DNA of 64,000 nucleotides from Paraburkholderia fungorum (lineage in GTDB: Bacteria; Pseudomonadota; Gammaproteobacteria; Burkholderiales; Burkholderiaceae): positions 1-64,000 of the forward strand of contig NZ_CADFGE010000001.1 of NCBI RefSeq assembly GCF_902833645.1. The letters are read 5' to 3'. Every line of letters starts with the position of its first letter. Positions within the stretch are counted from its first letter, which is position 1. The position numbers were made by a program, and so were the translations under genes. Below are positions 18,350-26,850 of the stretch, one piece after another. A model generated the notes under the pieces. That model had not been told where the DNA came from. It searched no databases and saw nothing but the letters and a program-made list of their open reading frames with translations.

Positions 18350-19195
18350 CTACACATCCACCGGCGCCGTAGCACGCATGGCCAAATAGCCTTCATGGTC
18401 TTTGGCCCACAGGTCGACCGTCTTGCCGTCGGCAGAAGGTCGGCCGCATACGGCGAACGACTGGCCCGCGAAGAGAGGCCGCACCGCCTTGTACGCGAAG
18501 CTTTGCAGCGTTGCGCTCGGTAGTTCACGGCGCACCAGATCGACGAGGAGTGTCGCGATCAACGGACCGTGCACGATCAGCCCGGGATAGCCCTCCACCT
18601 CCGTTACATACGGATAGTCGTAGTGGATGCGATGGCTGTTGAAGGTCAGCGCGGAGTAGCGGAACAGCATCACGGCGTCCGCGTCGACGGTGCGGCGCCA
18701 CGTCTCGCCTTCCGGCGCCAGCGCCGCTTGCGGCGGGCGGGCGCCCTCTTGCGGCGCGTCGCGGAAGACGATGTCGTGCTCTTCTTCGAGCCTCAGTTCA
18801 CCATCGACTTCGATCGTATGCTGCGCCGTCACGAACACGAGACGGCCCGAGCGGCCGGTCTTGTCTTCGATATTGGCGATGATCGACGTGCGTTTTGCAT
18901 GCTCGCCGACTTTGAGCGGCGCGTGGAACGTCACGCGTCCGCCGGCCCACATGCGGCGTGGCAGCGGCACCGGCGGCAGAAAACCGCCGCGTTTCGGATG
19001 ACCGTCAGGACTGGCCTCGGACAGTGGCGAGATCGGCAAGAAGTACAGCCAGTGCCAGAGCGGTGGCACCGTATCGCCACGTTCTTCGCGCTCCAGGGTC
19101 GCGGCCATTGCCGTCAGCGGAAACGCGGTGATGTCGTCTTCAGTCACCGACTCCTTGTCGAGCCAGTCGTCGAGCTTCTCTGGGGAGGCAGACAT
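18350..19195 (-). CDS. FAS1/MaoC-type dehydratase domain protein (HTD2/mesaconyl-C4-CoA hydratase-like)
   Basis: 281 aa, double hot-dog fold acyl-CoA hydratase family. The N-terminal half has DWLDKESVTEDDITAFP and PPLWHWLYFLP; the C-terminal half has the hydratase signature YSALTFNSHRIHYD and VHGPLIATLLVDL. These enzymes hydrate enoyl- or mesaconyl-CoA thioesters; the substrate here is unknown. The start is placed at 19195 (MSASPEKLDDWL), with a GGAG about a dozen bases upstream; a longer frame to 19300 adds an N terminus unlike the family. A single gene between the ALDH gene and the divergent oxygenase gene. Confidence 0.85.
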   Translation of the reverse strand: MSASPEKLDDWLDKESVTEDDITAFPLTAMAATLEREERGDTVPPLWHWLYFLPISPLSEASPDGHPKRGGFLPPVPLPRRMWAGGRVTFHAPLKVGEHAKRTSIIANIEDKTGRSGRLVFVTAQHTIEVDGELRLEEEHDIVFRDAPQEGARPPQAALAPEGETWRRTVDADAVMLFRYSALTFNSHRIHYDYPYVTEVEGYPGLIVHGPLIATLLVDLVRRELPSATLQSFAYKAVRPLFAGQSFAVCGRPSADGKTVDLWAKDHEGYLAMRATAPVDV

Positions 19196-19374
19196 GGGCA
19201 AAGTCTCCGGATACGCGGTTGGGATTAGATAGGGTCTTACTACGAACCTTGCGGCGAGTTCGTGAGGCACGCTCATAACGATACGGCAATTGGAGAGCAA
19301 GAGTCGGGGGGCGTTGCCTTAGGCATGCGCTTACACTTGGTTATCGCTGATGGATCGCCTTACGGAGAATGCCC

Positions 19375-20187
19375 ATGAATACGGTCGCGAAGAACCCGCG
19401 CTCGCCAGCGTTAGAACTCGATCTTGGATTCGGGCCGAAACTGAAACACGCGGACGCGCCGGGGTCGGGCATCGCCACCGGCCCGCTTGCACAGCGTGTC
19501 GACGCATTCGACTGGTTCGATCTCGAAGAAGAATTAAATGGTTATGGCTGCGCGATGCTGCCCAAGCTGCTCAGTGCGCAGGAATGCGACGCGCTGGCCG
19601 CGCTCTATCCACGCGACGACCTGTATCGCAGCCGTGTTGTGATGGCGCGGCATGGCTTCGGTCGTGGTGAATACAAGTACTTTGCTTACCCGCTGCCGCA
19701 TCCGGTGGCGGAGCTGCGCGCCGCACTCTATCCGCGCCTCGCGCCAGTTGCGAATCGTTGGAATGAGGTGATGGGTATCGATGTGCGCTATCCAGCCGCG
19801 CACGACGAATTCATCGAGCGCTGCCACGCGGCCGGCCAGATGCGTCCGACGCCGCTGATCCTTCAATATGCTACCGACGACTATAACTGCCTGCATCAGG
19901 ATCTCTACGGCGAGCATGTCTTCCCGCTTCAGGTCGCGATTCTGCTGTCCGAGCCAGGCAAGGATTTCACGGGTGGGGAATTCGTGATGACGGAGCAGCG
20001 TCCGCGGATGCAGTCGCGCACAGAGGTCGTACCGCTCGGCAAGGGCGACGCTGTGGTGTTTGCGGTTCATCACCGGCCGGTGCAGGGCACGCGTGGCGTC
20101 TACCGCGTGAATCTGCGGCACGGCGTGAGCCGTTTGCGCTCAGGTCATCGCCATACGCTTGGGGTGATTTTTCATGACGCGACTTGA
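19375..20187 (+). CDS. 2-oxoglutarate/Fe(II)-dependent oxygenase
   Basis: 270 aa. The Fe(II) ligands are visible as HQD (His174, Asp176, in YNCLHQDLYGE) with a distal His, probably His249 in NLRHGVSR, and a 2-oxoglutarate-binding Arg about ten residues later (RSGHRHTLG). The C-terminal motif GVSRLRSGHRHTLGVIFHDA is characteristic of a bacterial family of 2OG oxygenases whose substrate, to my knowledge, has not been fixed. The start is at 19375 because CGGAGA ends 6 bases before it; the ATG two codons upstream has no room for a ribosome site. A monocistronic gene facing the Rhs cassette. Confidence 0.87.
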   Translation: MNTVAKNPRSPALELDLGFGPKLKHADAPGSGIATGPLAQRVDAFDWFDLEEELNGYGCAMLPKLLSAQECDALAALYPRDDLYRSRVVMARHGFGRGEYKYFAYPLPHPVAELRAALYPRLAPVANRWNEVMGIDVRYPAAHDEFIERCHAAGQMRPTPLILQYATDDYNCLHQDLYGEHVFPLQVAILLSEPGKDFTGGEFVMTEQRPRMQSRTEVVPLGKGDAVVFAVHHRPVQGTRGVYRVNLRHGVSRLRSGHRHTLGVIFHDAT

Positions 20188-20517
20188 TTGGGTTGAACGT
20201 GACGATGGGTTTGGGTTGCGTTTGTCTGCGGTGCTGGAGGATTGACTGTTGCTGTTGTGCACTTGTCCACAGAAATTGTTCGCAAGGCTGTGGATAACGC
20301 CTCCACAAATGCGCCAAAGTATTGATATGAATACCTTTCTGCAAGGTGCTCTTGTCAGCTCGCATGGCACCCGGCGCCAGCCGAAGTTGTAAAGCGACCT
20401 GAACCCCGTTCAGGCCGGTCCGGAGCGCTGGTCTGGATTCTCGTAGAACGCGAAAGACTCCCTGGCAAATGTCATCACATCAGGCGGACCTGTCAGAGCA
20501 CCAGTGGCCAGCTTAAT
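20188..20517. other. Intergenic region with repeat copy A
   Basis: 330 bases between convergent genes. It contains dispersed repeat copy A (20261-20345) and a small stem-loop, CCTGAAC (20398-20404) pairing with GTTCAGG (20408-20414), without a T-run. The GC content drops toward the immunity gene. No gene seen. Confidence 0.65.
20261..20345 (+). repeat. Dispersed repeat with inverted DnaA boxes, copy A
   Basis: TTGTCCACA (20263-20271, one mismatch to the DnaA box TTATCCACA) faces an exact box on the other strand (TGTGGATAA, 20289-20297) in a 35-base unit. GCGCCAA and a small hairpin, GTATT (20319-20323) with AATAC (20330-20334), follow. The same order and spacing recur at 23701 and 25965. It lies just outside the immunity-gene end of the Rhs cassette. 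Confidence 0.85.
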
Positions 20518-21033
20518 TTAGCTAACAATCTTGAAATTTTCTCCAGGATCGAGAAAAAATGGATAGAAGCTGGAGGCAAATGAAATAATATCCGGAGGGC
20601 CCGATAACACTCCCATCTCCCATTTTCTGTCGGCATATACGAACCAATCTCCTGGGATCGGCAAGACTGCATATCGTTCTGAGTTAGCCCAAAGGCAGTC
20701 CGCTGGACTGTCTCCCGGGTCCTTTTGCCAAGACGCAAAGAAGTCGTCATCGCTGTGTTCAGCACGATGTACAAACCCAGGATACTTTCCGAAATGATAA
20801 TGAAAATAACTGAACGGGTCCGGCTTGAGAACTAGCGAGGCAAAGTCCCTTGCTCCCTTGAACGCCAGCATGGCTCGAATGAGATCGAAGAATTTTTGAG
20901 TCGATATATCAATCGAATCAAAATAAAGCAGATCCGCAGACGGAATATTGGCCAGTTCTTTCACACCTGCATTCACACGCTCCCAAAGCGGCAAGAAGGT
21001 CATGGAATCACGAATAAAATCTATTTCACTCAT
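20518..21033 (-). CDS. Putative immunity protein for the upstream Rhs-type toxin
   Basis: 171 aa, acidic and aromatic-rich, with no signal peptide and no family I recognise. Evidence for the role is positional: its ATG overlaps the stop of the Rhs-type gene (ATGA, 21030-21033), it lies directly behind the toxin tip, and its DNA is visibly AT-richer than its surroundings, as is usual for exchangeable immunity genes. A Trp/Tyr-rich C-terminal half (GDWFVYADRKWEMGVLSGPPD) is the most distinctive part. It should act in the cytoplasm by binding the toxin domain. Alternative: an unrelated hypothetical protein of the accessory cassette. Confidence 0.65.
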   Translation of the reverse strand: MSEIDFIRDSMTFLPLWERVNAGVKELANIPSADLLYFDSIDISTQKFFDLIRAMLAFKGARDFASLVLKPDPFSYFHYHFGKYPGFVHRAEHSDDDFFASWQKDPGDSPADCLWANSERYAVLPIPGDWFVYADRKWEMGVLSGPPDIISFASSFYPFFLDPGENFKIVS

Positions 21034-23489
21034 TTTGGAAGCCGTATCTTAATTGTGCCGCGTGGTGCGCCAGCGGGTACATACTCGGCGGTAGGATACC
21101 CTGCGTTTGAATCTTCTCTGACGGTGTAACGCGCTCCGTCCTTTGAAAAGATATCCGCTCTGCCGTCCTTGCTAAGAGACTGCACATAGCCGCTCTCTAC
21201 TAGATTTGCCTCAAACTCCGCTTTGCCAACGTCGGTTCGGATGTTTCGAACACTCCCCCCCGTTGTGATATCAGTGTATTCGGATGTGATCCGCCCCGGC
21301 GGAATCCCATCGACCTCCGTCTCAGCAGCTGGCTTGCACATCTCCTTGATGCGTTCCCAGTTTTCCGCGACCTTCCTTGCACCCTGACCAATGCCATATC
21401 TAACGACCGGGTTCTGCAGAAGCCGATAGACAAGAACGCGTAGACCACCGTCAATCAGCCCTGCCGAGAAATGGCAGCCACTGCACACGGTCGACGTTCC
21501 GAGAAAGTTGTCCCCCAGCAGCCGACTCGCGCCTTGCAGATTGGCGGGTGGCCCTACCGGGGAGTCGCCGTAGTTGTAGTTATCGATCCACTGGTTGATT
21601 TCATCGCTGCTGATCGGAATATCCGTTCCGTCATTGAGATCAAGAACGTTGCCGTTCTTTGCAACGGTGCCGGTTCGTGACACGACGCGGCCGTCCGGTG
21701 AATAGCCGAACCTGACCTTGAACACGCGCCGGATGCCACCGTTCGCCGGGCTCTCATACTCATTGAATTTGAAACGCTCAATGCGGGCGCGTTGGTCGTA
21801 GCGAAGATAGAAGTCACCGGTCGGGTTATAGCCGTACAGAACACGATGAGCGGCATCTCGCGAGAGAATCTCCGTCACGTCCTGGTCACTTCCCAAGGTG
21901 ATAATTGCAAACGCATTTCCCGTTGCGTCGCGCGTGACTCTCCACTGCCCTGTGACTTTCCCATTCGCCGTCTGCTGAACGAACGCGAGCCGGTTCATTG
22001 CGTCGTAGGTCATCCCGTATGCCGTCGTCACGCCGTCCGCTTTGCCTGCATCGAAGGCGCGGGCGCCCGTCGGATCGTCGGTCGGTGTCTCACTAACGCC
22101 GGTCGTATTGCCGTTCGCGTCGTATACGAAGGATTGCATCAGCTTCGGCGAGGCAATCATCGACGGACGCAGACTCGTTGTGTCGGCGTAGCGGATCGTG
22201 GAGATCGACGTGCCCGACGCGTTCTTCACCGTCGCCCGAACGGGCCGTCCGGTGTCGTCGTAGCTGTACTCCGTAGAGCCGCCATTCGCGTCGACATCCT
22301 TCAGCAGATTGCCCGACGCATCCCATGCGGAGTTGCTATTGCCCGCAGCGGATGTGGTTCCGGTTGGTCGCAGCACCCCACCAATCGACGACATGCTCAG
22401 CGTGGTCGCACCTTTTCTGCCGGTGATGACGGTGGAGCCCGTGTTATAGGCGAACTGCGCGTTTTGCGCGGCGTTGGGGTGGCTGACCGCCACGGCGCGA
22501 CCCTGCGCGTCATAGCTCCACGTCGCAATGCGATTACCCGCCTCGTCAACCTCGCCCGTCAGCGAATTCTTGAAGCGTGCGTCGTCGTAGACATACCGGT
22601 GCGCATAGCCATCAGGCCAGGTGACCGAGACGAGATTGCCATTCGCGTCGTACCCGTACTGCGTCATGCGGCCCAACGGGTCGTTCAGCCGTGAAAGACG
22701 GTTCTTGTCGTCGTAGTCAAGGCGAAGCGTGACGTCATTGTTCGCGTCCGTGCCTGCGGCGTGCTGCGTGATCGTGGTCAGCAATCCTGAGCTGCCATAG
22801 GTCAGCGTTCGGACAAACCCTGTCTTCGTACTCTCCGAAAGCAATACGCCTTGAGCCGAGTACGATTCGACGGTGTCGGTCTTGAGATCAGTAAGCGTCC
22901 ATCCGGAGCCATTCTGTGCCAGCGCAAGGCCGGTAAAACCCGCTGTGCGCCACGTGCCGGCTGACCAGTTGAACGTGACGGGTTCACCGTTCTCGCGATA
23001 CGCAAGCACCTTGGACGCGCTGCCGTTGTTGGCGTTCGCGAGTCCCAGGTTGCGTTGCCAGCTATGGAACCAGACCGGGCCCATAGCTGTGGCGGAATTG
23101 CCCAGTGACCTGGATCGGTAGGTCCGCGTGAACAGCATCGGAATGTCGTCGCCACTGACAAAGTCCGCTTCAGTCAAGGTGACAGCGCCATTGCCTGGGT
23201 ATACAGGGTCAGCGACGGGACAGCTCGCTTCCGGCTCTTCGGCAGTGGGTGTCGCGCACCACGCGTCGATAAGCGGCAAACTGATGCAGTTGTAGTACTG
23301 CATGCCGCCAGGCACGCCGGCGTATGCATCCCACCGGCAGGTGGGCGAGCCCGGTTTTGCGCCGGTTGCGGCCCACACCGCGTTGCAATCAGCCGCGTTG
23401 GCACCAAACGCGACCATAAGCAACATGAAGGCTCCCATCAGGCGAGCCGCCACGCCCAACGGGCTATCCGTCATTCTTTTATTTTTCAT
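21030..23489 (-). CDS. Secreted Rhs/YD-repeat polymorphic toxin
   Basis: 819 aa with the start at 23489 (AAGGA six bases upstream, followed by a Sec signal peptide, MGAFMLLMVAFGANAADC). After a Cys-containing N-terminal domain comes DUF6531-type PYPGNGAVTLTEADFVSGDDIPM...RTYRSRS, then about a dozen YD repeats (YGYDANGNLVSV, YDAQGRAVAV, YDDTGRPVRA and others). The last roughly 85 residues after DITTGGSVRN form a compact, unrelated tip (AEFEANLVESGYVQSLSKDG...TIKIRLPK), the likely toxin. It is short for an Rhs protein and lacks the usual DPxGL junction motif. The Sec signal sets it apart from PAAR-linked T6SS Rhs effectors. The target activity is unknown. Confidence 0.82.
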   Translation of the reverse strand: MKNKRMTDSPLGVAARLMGAFMLLMVAFGANAADCNAVWAATGAKPGSPTCRWDAYAGVPGGMQYYNCISLPLIDAWCATPTAEEPEASCPVADPVYPGNGAVTLTEADFVSGDDIPMLFTRTYRSRSLGNSATAMGPVWFHSWQRNLGLANANNGSASKVLAYRENGEPVTFNWSAGTWRTAGFTGLALAQNGSGWTLTDLKTDTVESYSAQGVLLSESTKTGFVRTLTYGSSGLLTTITQHAAGTDANNDVTLRLDYDDKNRLSRLNDPLGRMTQYGYDANGNLVSVTWPDGYAHRYVYDDARFKNSLTGEVDEAGNRIATWSYDAQGRAVAVSHPNAAQNAQFAYNTGSTVITGRKGATTLSMSSIGGVLRPTGTTSAAGNSNSAWDASGNLLKDVDANGGSTEYSYDDTGRPVRATVKNASGTSISTIRYADTTSLRPSMIASPKLMQSFVYDANGNTTGVSETPTDDPTGARAFDAGKADGVTTAYGMTYDAMNRLAFVQQTANGKVTGQWRVTRDATGNAFAIITLGSDQDVTEILSRDAAHRVLYGYNPTGDFYLRYDQRARIERFKFNEYESPANGGIRRVFKVRFGYSPDGRVVSRTGTVAKNGNVLDLNDGTDIPISSDEINQWIDNYNYGDSPVGPPANLQGASRLLGDNFLGTSTVCSGCHFSAGLIDGGLRVLVYRLLQNPVVRYGIGQGARKVAENWERIKEMCKPAAETEVDGIPPGRITSEYTDITTGGSVRNIRTDVGKAEFEANLVESGYVQSLSKDGRADIFSKDGARYTVREDSNAGYPTAEYVPAGAPRGTIKIRLPK

Positions 23490-23815
23490 CGTCGTCCTTA
23501 TTAGTTGTACTTGTTTGAAGCCCAAGCACCCTATAAGGAGCATCCCGTCCCCGCTATCCGACAATTCCTAAAAACACGTCTCCGCTATTCACATCCAATC
23601 GATGCCGTCAGACTCCCTGCGCAATGCGTAGGGAGCGGCGCAAGAGCCTGTCAGTCATTAGCCCATTGCAGAGGAAAACCTGGAACGTTAGACGCTGAAT
23701 AAGTTATCCCCAGTTTTTGTTCAGAAGGCTGTGGATAACACCCCCACAACAGCGCCAAGTGCTTGATGCACTTCAGTTCCTGGACGCTGCGCACCAATCG
23801 ACGATTCCCAGTCAG
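23490..23815. other. Intergenic region with repeat copy B
   Basis: 326 bases between the Rhs-type gene start and the VOC gene end. It holds the toxin gene's promoter region, in which I recognise no clear boxes, and dispersed repeat copy B. No gene seen. Confidence 0.6.
23701..23790 (+). repeat. Dispersed repeat with inverted DnaA boxes, copy B
   Basis: TTATCCCCA (23704-23712) and the exact DnaA box TGTGGATAA (23730-23738) form the same 35-base unit as copies A and C. GCGCCAAGT and a 6-bp hairpin follow, AAGTGC (23757-23762) with GCACTT (23768-23773). The orientation is the same as copy A; together the two copies bracket the Rhs-type toxin/immunity pair. Confidence 0.85.
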
Positions 23816-24631
23816 TCAGCCCGCCACGATCTCGAACCACGCGCCATGCGTGCGATCGAGATCGAGCACCCGCGCCTTCGCATTGCCGTCACCACGCAGT
23901 GCAACCCCAAACACTCCTTCCCCACGCGTGGCGAGTTGCCGGCGCAAGGCCGCACCTTCGGCCGTAACGCTCGCGGCATCGGCGTGCACAGGGCTCAATA
24001 GCACCACCGAGGTATCGCCAATCGACACCGTCGCCGACACCGCCCCCAGTCCCGGCAAAGCCACCTGCCGCGCCCCCACCGCCTCAGAACCAAGCAACGC
24101 CTCATACCGCTGCACGCTCAGCTTCAGATCCTCCACCGCAACCGTCAAACTCGCCACTCCGCGCACGCCGTTTGCATGTTCGCGCACCGCGCCTTCCGCC
24201 ACGCGCAGAGCACGCGGCGTGATATCCCCACACAGGAACGGCAAGTCACTGGTCTCTGGCCGGCCGGTCTGCCACTCGAGCCGCGCGCCGTCGGGACGCA
24301 CACGTCCCCCCGCCTGCGGGCCCTCATACTGCAACCCGCGTCCGTGAGCCGCGTCGATCACGGCGCCCACGCTCAACGGCAACAACGCGTAGTCGACAAA
24401 GCCATCGCCGTGACGCTGCCCCACATTCCACCAGCGACGCTGCGGCGCCGCCTGCAAGAACGCGATCAGCTCGATGTAACTGCCGTCGGCAAAGCCGATC
24501 AACGCGTTGTGGGTCACGCCATCGGCATGCGTGCCGCCTTGTTGCACAGTGAAACCGAGCGCCGTGAAATCTTCAATGGTCCGCGTCAGGTCGTGGACGC
24601 GAATCACAATGTGATCGAGTGAAAGGCTCAT
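23816..24631 (-). CDS. VOC superfamily (glyoxalase-like) protein
   Basis: 271 aa made of two beta-alpha-beta VOC units, starting LDHIVIRVHDLTRTIEDFTALGFTVQQGGTHADGVTHNALIGFADGSYIELIAF (residues 5-58). This N-terminal form is the Glyoxalase_3-like subgroup, in which the His of LDHI and the Glu of YIEL are the likely metal ligands. The second unit (SLTVAVEDLKLSVQRYEALLG) has a less obvious metal site. Substrate unknown. It lies 49 bases downstream of the binding-protein gene and may share its transcript. Confidence 0.85.
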   Translation of the reverse strand: MSLSLDHIVIRVHDLTRTIEDFTALGFTVQQGGTHADGVTHNALIGFADGSYIELIAFLQAAPQRRWWNVGQRHGDGFVDYALLPLSVGAVIDAAHGRGLQYEGPQAGGRVRPDGARLEWQTGRPETSDLPFLCGDITPRALRVAEGAVREHANGVRGVASLTVAVEDLKLSVQRYEALLGSEAVGARQVALPGLGAVSATVSIGDTSVVLLSPVHADAASVTAEGAALRRQLATRGEGVFGVALRGDGNAKARVLDLDRTHGAWFEIVAG

Positions 24632-24680
24632 GACAAAAAAATTTCGTGAATGATCGGCTGGTTAGACAGACGGGGAGCAC

Positions 24681-25868
24681 CTACTTCTGCGCAACCGTTG
24701 CCTTGCTCTCAAGCAACGCCCACTTGTCGTTCTTCACTACCACGTTGATATTTTTCACGCCGATCACGCGTCGCGTCGCCGGATCGAAATTGGCCTTGCC
24801 GAACACGACACTCGGAATGTCGTGCAGCTTCGGCAGCGCATCGCGTACCGCCTTGCGATCGGGGCCGCCGGCGCGCAGCGCGTAGGCGGCGATGATGACG
24901 GCGTCATACGCATAGGCGTTGAACGCGTCCGGCTCACGGTGGTATTTCGCTTCGAAACGTTTGACGAAACTTTGCACCTCGGGCCCGGATTCGCCGGGGA
25001 AAAAGCTGGTGTTGGTCGCTACCCCGTTAACCGCCTCGCCGCCAAGTTCGAGGAACTTCGGCGAATACACGGAACTGGCCGCGGCGATCGGCAAGTTGAT
25101 GCCGCTCGTCCGCGCCTGACGGGCTATCTGCGCGCCGTCGGAGTAGTACGAGATCAGCACGATGCCATCCGGATTCGCAGCGCTTACCCTCACCAGCGTC
25201 GCCCGAAAATCTTTCTCGGTTGGCTGATAGCCTTCGGCCGCTACGATCTGCGCGCCGCGCTCATTGGCGGCTTTGACGAACACGTCTTTGCTCGTGCGCC
25301 CCCAGTCGGTGTTCAGATAGAGCACGGCGACACGTTTGAGGCCGAGCGTCTTAACGGCGAGATCGGCGAGCAACGGTTGCGCGTCAGCCTGACTGACCGA
25401 CGGACTCCAGATGTAGTCGCCGCCTTTGGTGAAGTCAGGATGCGAGTTGGTAAAGCCGAGTTGCACCAGACCGGCATGCTGGTAAATCGGTGAAGCGGCC
25501 ATCGACGCCGGACTGGAAAAGTCGCCGAGTTCGATCAGGATGCGCGGATCGTTGACGAACTTCTGCGCAATCGTGATGGATTGGCGCGGGTCGCTCTGGC
25601 TGTCCTCGAATACATAGTTCAGCGGGCGCCCGTTGATGCCGTCGTGGCTATTGATTTCGTCGAGGGCAAGATCGAAGCCGGCCTTCCATTGCGCGCCGTA
25701 CTGAGCGTTCTGGCCGGTCAACGGCCCGCTCACGCCTATCAGAATTGGATCGCCCGAGGGCGGCGCGGCCACGGCCGTCGTCGCCAGCGTGATTGCCGAG
25801 GCGGCGAGCAGCAGAAGTGCCGTGAAATGAGTGGCCCATGATGGGCGCTGGCTTGAGGTAATCGACAT
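24681..25868 (-). CDS. ABC transporter periplasmic binding protein, branched-chain amino acid type
   Basis: 395 aa, Peripla_BP_6/LivJ-like. The start is at 25868 (MSITSSQRPSW), which leads straight into a signal peptide ending TTAVAAPP; the longer frame to 25934 adds residues that read as intergenic. The mature part begins DPILIGVSGPLTGQNAQYGAQWKAGFDLALDEIN, and includes ILIELGDFSSPASMAASPIYQHAGLVQLGFTNS and the C-terminal VFGKANFDPATRRVIGVKNINVV, all typical. Substrates of this family include amino acids, amides and aromatic acids. No permease or ATPase genes are nearby, so it must share a transporter encoded elsewhere. Confidence 0.9.
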   Translation of the reverse strand: MSITSSQRPSWATHFTALLLLAASAITLATTAVAAPPSGDPILIGVSGPLTGQNAQYGAQWKAGFDLALDEINSHDGINGRPLNYVFEDSQSDPRQSITIAQKFVNDPRILIELGDFSSPASMAASPIYQHAGLVQLGFTNSHPDFTKGGDYIWSPSVSQADAQPLLADLAVKTLGLKRVAVLYLNTDWGRTSKDVFVKAANERGAQIVAAEGYQPTEKDFRATLVRVSAANPDGIVLISYYSDGAQIARQARTSGINLPIAAASSVYSPKFLELGGEAVNGVATNTSFFPGESGPEVQSFVKRFEAKYHREPDAFNAYAYDAVIIAAYALRAGGPDRKAVRDALPKLHDIPSVVFGKANFDPATRRVIGVKNINVVVKNDKWALLESKATVAQK

Positions 25869-25964
25869 GACTCCAGACTCGGTTCGCGTGAGAGTGGAGT
25901 GAGTGTCGGATGTGCCCCGGCTCCGGGCAACCAAGCGATTTGCATATCGTTATGCTGCCGGGGA

Positions 25965-26055
25965 ACTTGTCCACAGAAAATGTTCGCAAGCCTGTGGATA
26001 ACATTCTGGCAAGCGCGCCAAGTACTTGATGTATCTGGCTTCTCTTGCGCTGCAC
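25965..26055 (+). repeat. Dispersed repeat with inverted DnaA boxes, copy C
   Basis: TTGTCCACA (25967-25975) and the exact DnaA box TGTGGATAA (25993-26001) again span 35 bases. GCGCCAAGTACTTGATGTA follows, in which AAGTAC/GTATCT can still pair, with an A-T pair where copy B has G-C. It lies between the binding-protein gene and cbtA. Confidence 0.83.
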
Positions 26056-26092
26056 GTCGGCGAGACCGCTCCAGCGGCCCCGCCTTTCTACC

Positions 26093-26839
26093 TCAAAGGT
26101 AAGCGGACTTCGCTACACCGCGGTTTGCGGGAGCCAGCAGTTTGCTTCGCTCAACCAACGCGCCGAACAGCAGCCCGATGGTCGTCCACATGATCACCTG
26201 CATGCCGATTGCCGCGACGCGGAATTTCCACAGCAGCACCGCCGGGAAGGCGGCCGGCACTTCGTTGATCACCGGCATCGACAGTTGCACGGCGGCAATG
26301 ATCACGACAAACACCACACCCGCCACGATCGACCCATTCCACGCGCCCAGCTTCAGCGCCGCGCGGCGGCGCACCTTCAGCGAAAACACCAGTGCGGCGA
26401 GCGAAATCGCGATCATCAGGAAGAACAGGCCTGTCCGCATGCCGATCGTCTCAGGGTCGCCCACCGAGGGTGGATTCGCCGGGTACTTGATGTTCGGCAC
26501 GATCACCAGCGCGATAAACGCACCAAGCGCAAGCCATGCGGACAAGGCGCGCGCACTCAACACGCCGACGCGGCCGTACGCAAACGCGAACACCAGCGAG
26601 AACAGCCCGCCAAACGCTGCGCCATACGTCACGACGCCCGTCAACAATCCGAGGCCGGCTTGTGTTTCGCGGCTTACCAGTTCGGGTTCGGGTGCTTCGC
26701 CTTTGGCGGCGTCGGCTTTTTCCTCAAAGGAGATCGCCTGATCGACCTGCGGCTCGCCCACGAGCCTGGCAAAGCCGAACGTGAGCAACCCTGCGGCGAT
26801 GCCTGCAAGCATCCCGCGTACCAACAATTTACCAACCAT
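26093..26839 (-). CDS. cbtA: CbtA, predicted cobalt transporter membrane subunit
   Basis: 248-aa integral membrane protein with several hydrophobic segments (from VGKLLVRGMLAGIAAGLLTFGFARLVGEP onward). It has the family landmarks FARLVGEPQVDQAI, an acidic cytoplasmic or periplasmic loop (residues about 35-60), and TYGAAFGGLFSLVFAFAYGR. CbtA works with CbtB in proposed cobalt import for cobalamin synthesis. The start is at 26839, with CGGAG six bases upstream, 11 bases after the cbtB stop; the in-frame ATG at 26860 would overlap cbtB. Controlled with cbtB by the upstream riboswitch. Confidence 0.92.
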   Translation of the reverse strand: MVGKLLVRGMLAGIAAGLLTFGFARLVGEPQVDQAISFEEKADAAKGEAPEPELVSRETQAGLGLLTGVVTYGAAFGGLFSLVFAFAYGRVGVLSARALSAWLALGAFIALVIVPNIKYPANPPSVGDPETIGMRTGLFFLMIAISLAALVFSLKVRRRAALKLGAWNGSIVAGVVFVVIIAAVQLSMPVINEVPAAFPAVLLWKFRVAAIGMQVIMWTTIGLLFGALVERSKLLAPANRGVAKSAYL

Positions 26840-26850
26840 GTTCGACTCCG

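Noticed and set aside
21470..21490. CxxCH (CSGCH) in the Rhs-type protein as a haem-binding site
   Set aside because: A single motif in a region without other cytochrome c features; more likely chance or a disulfide/metal pair.
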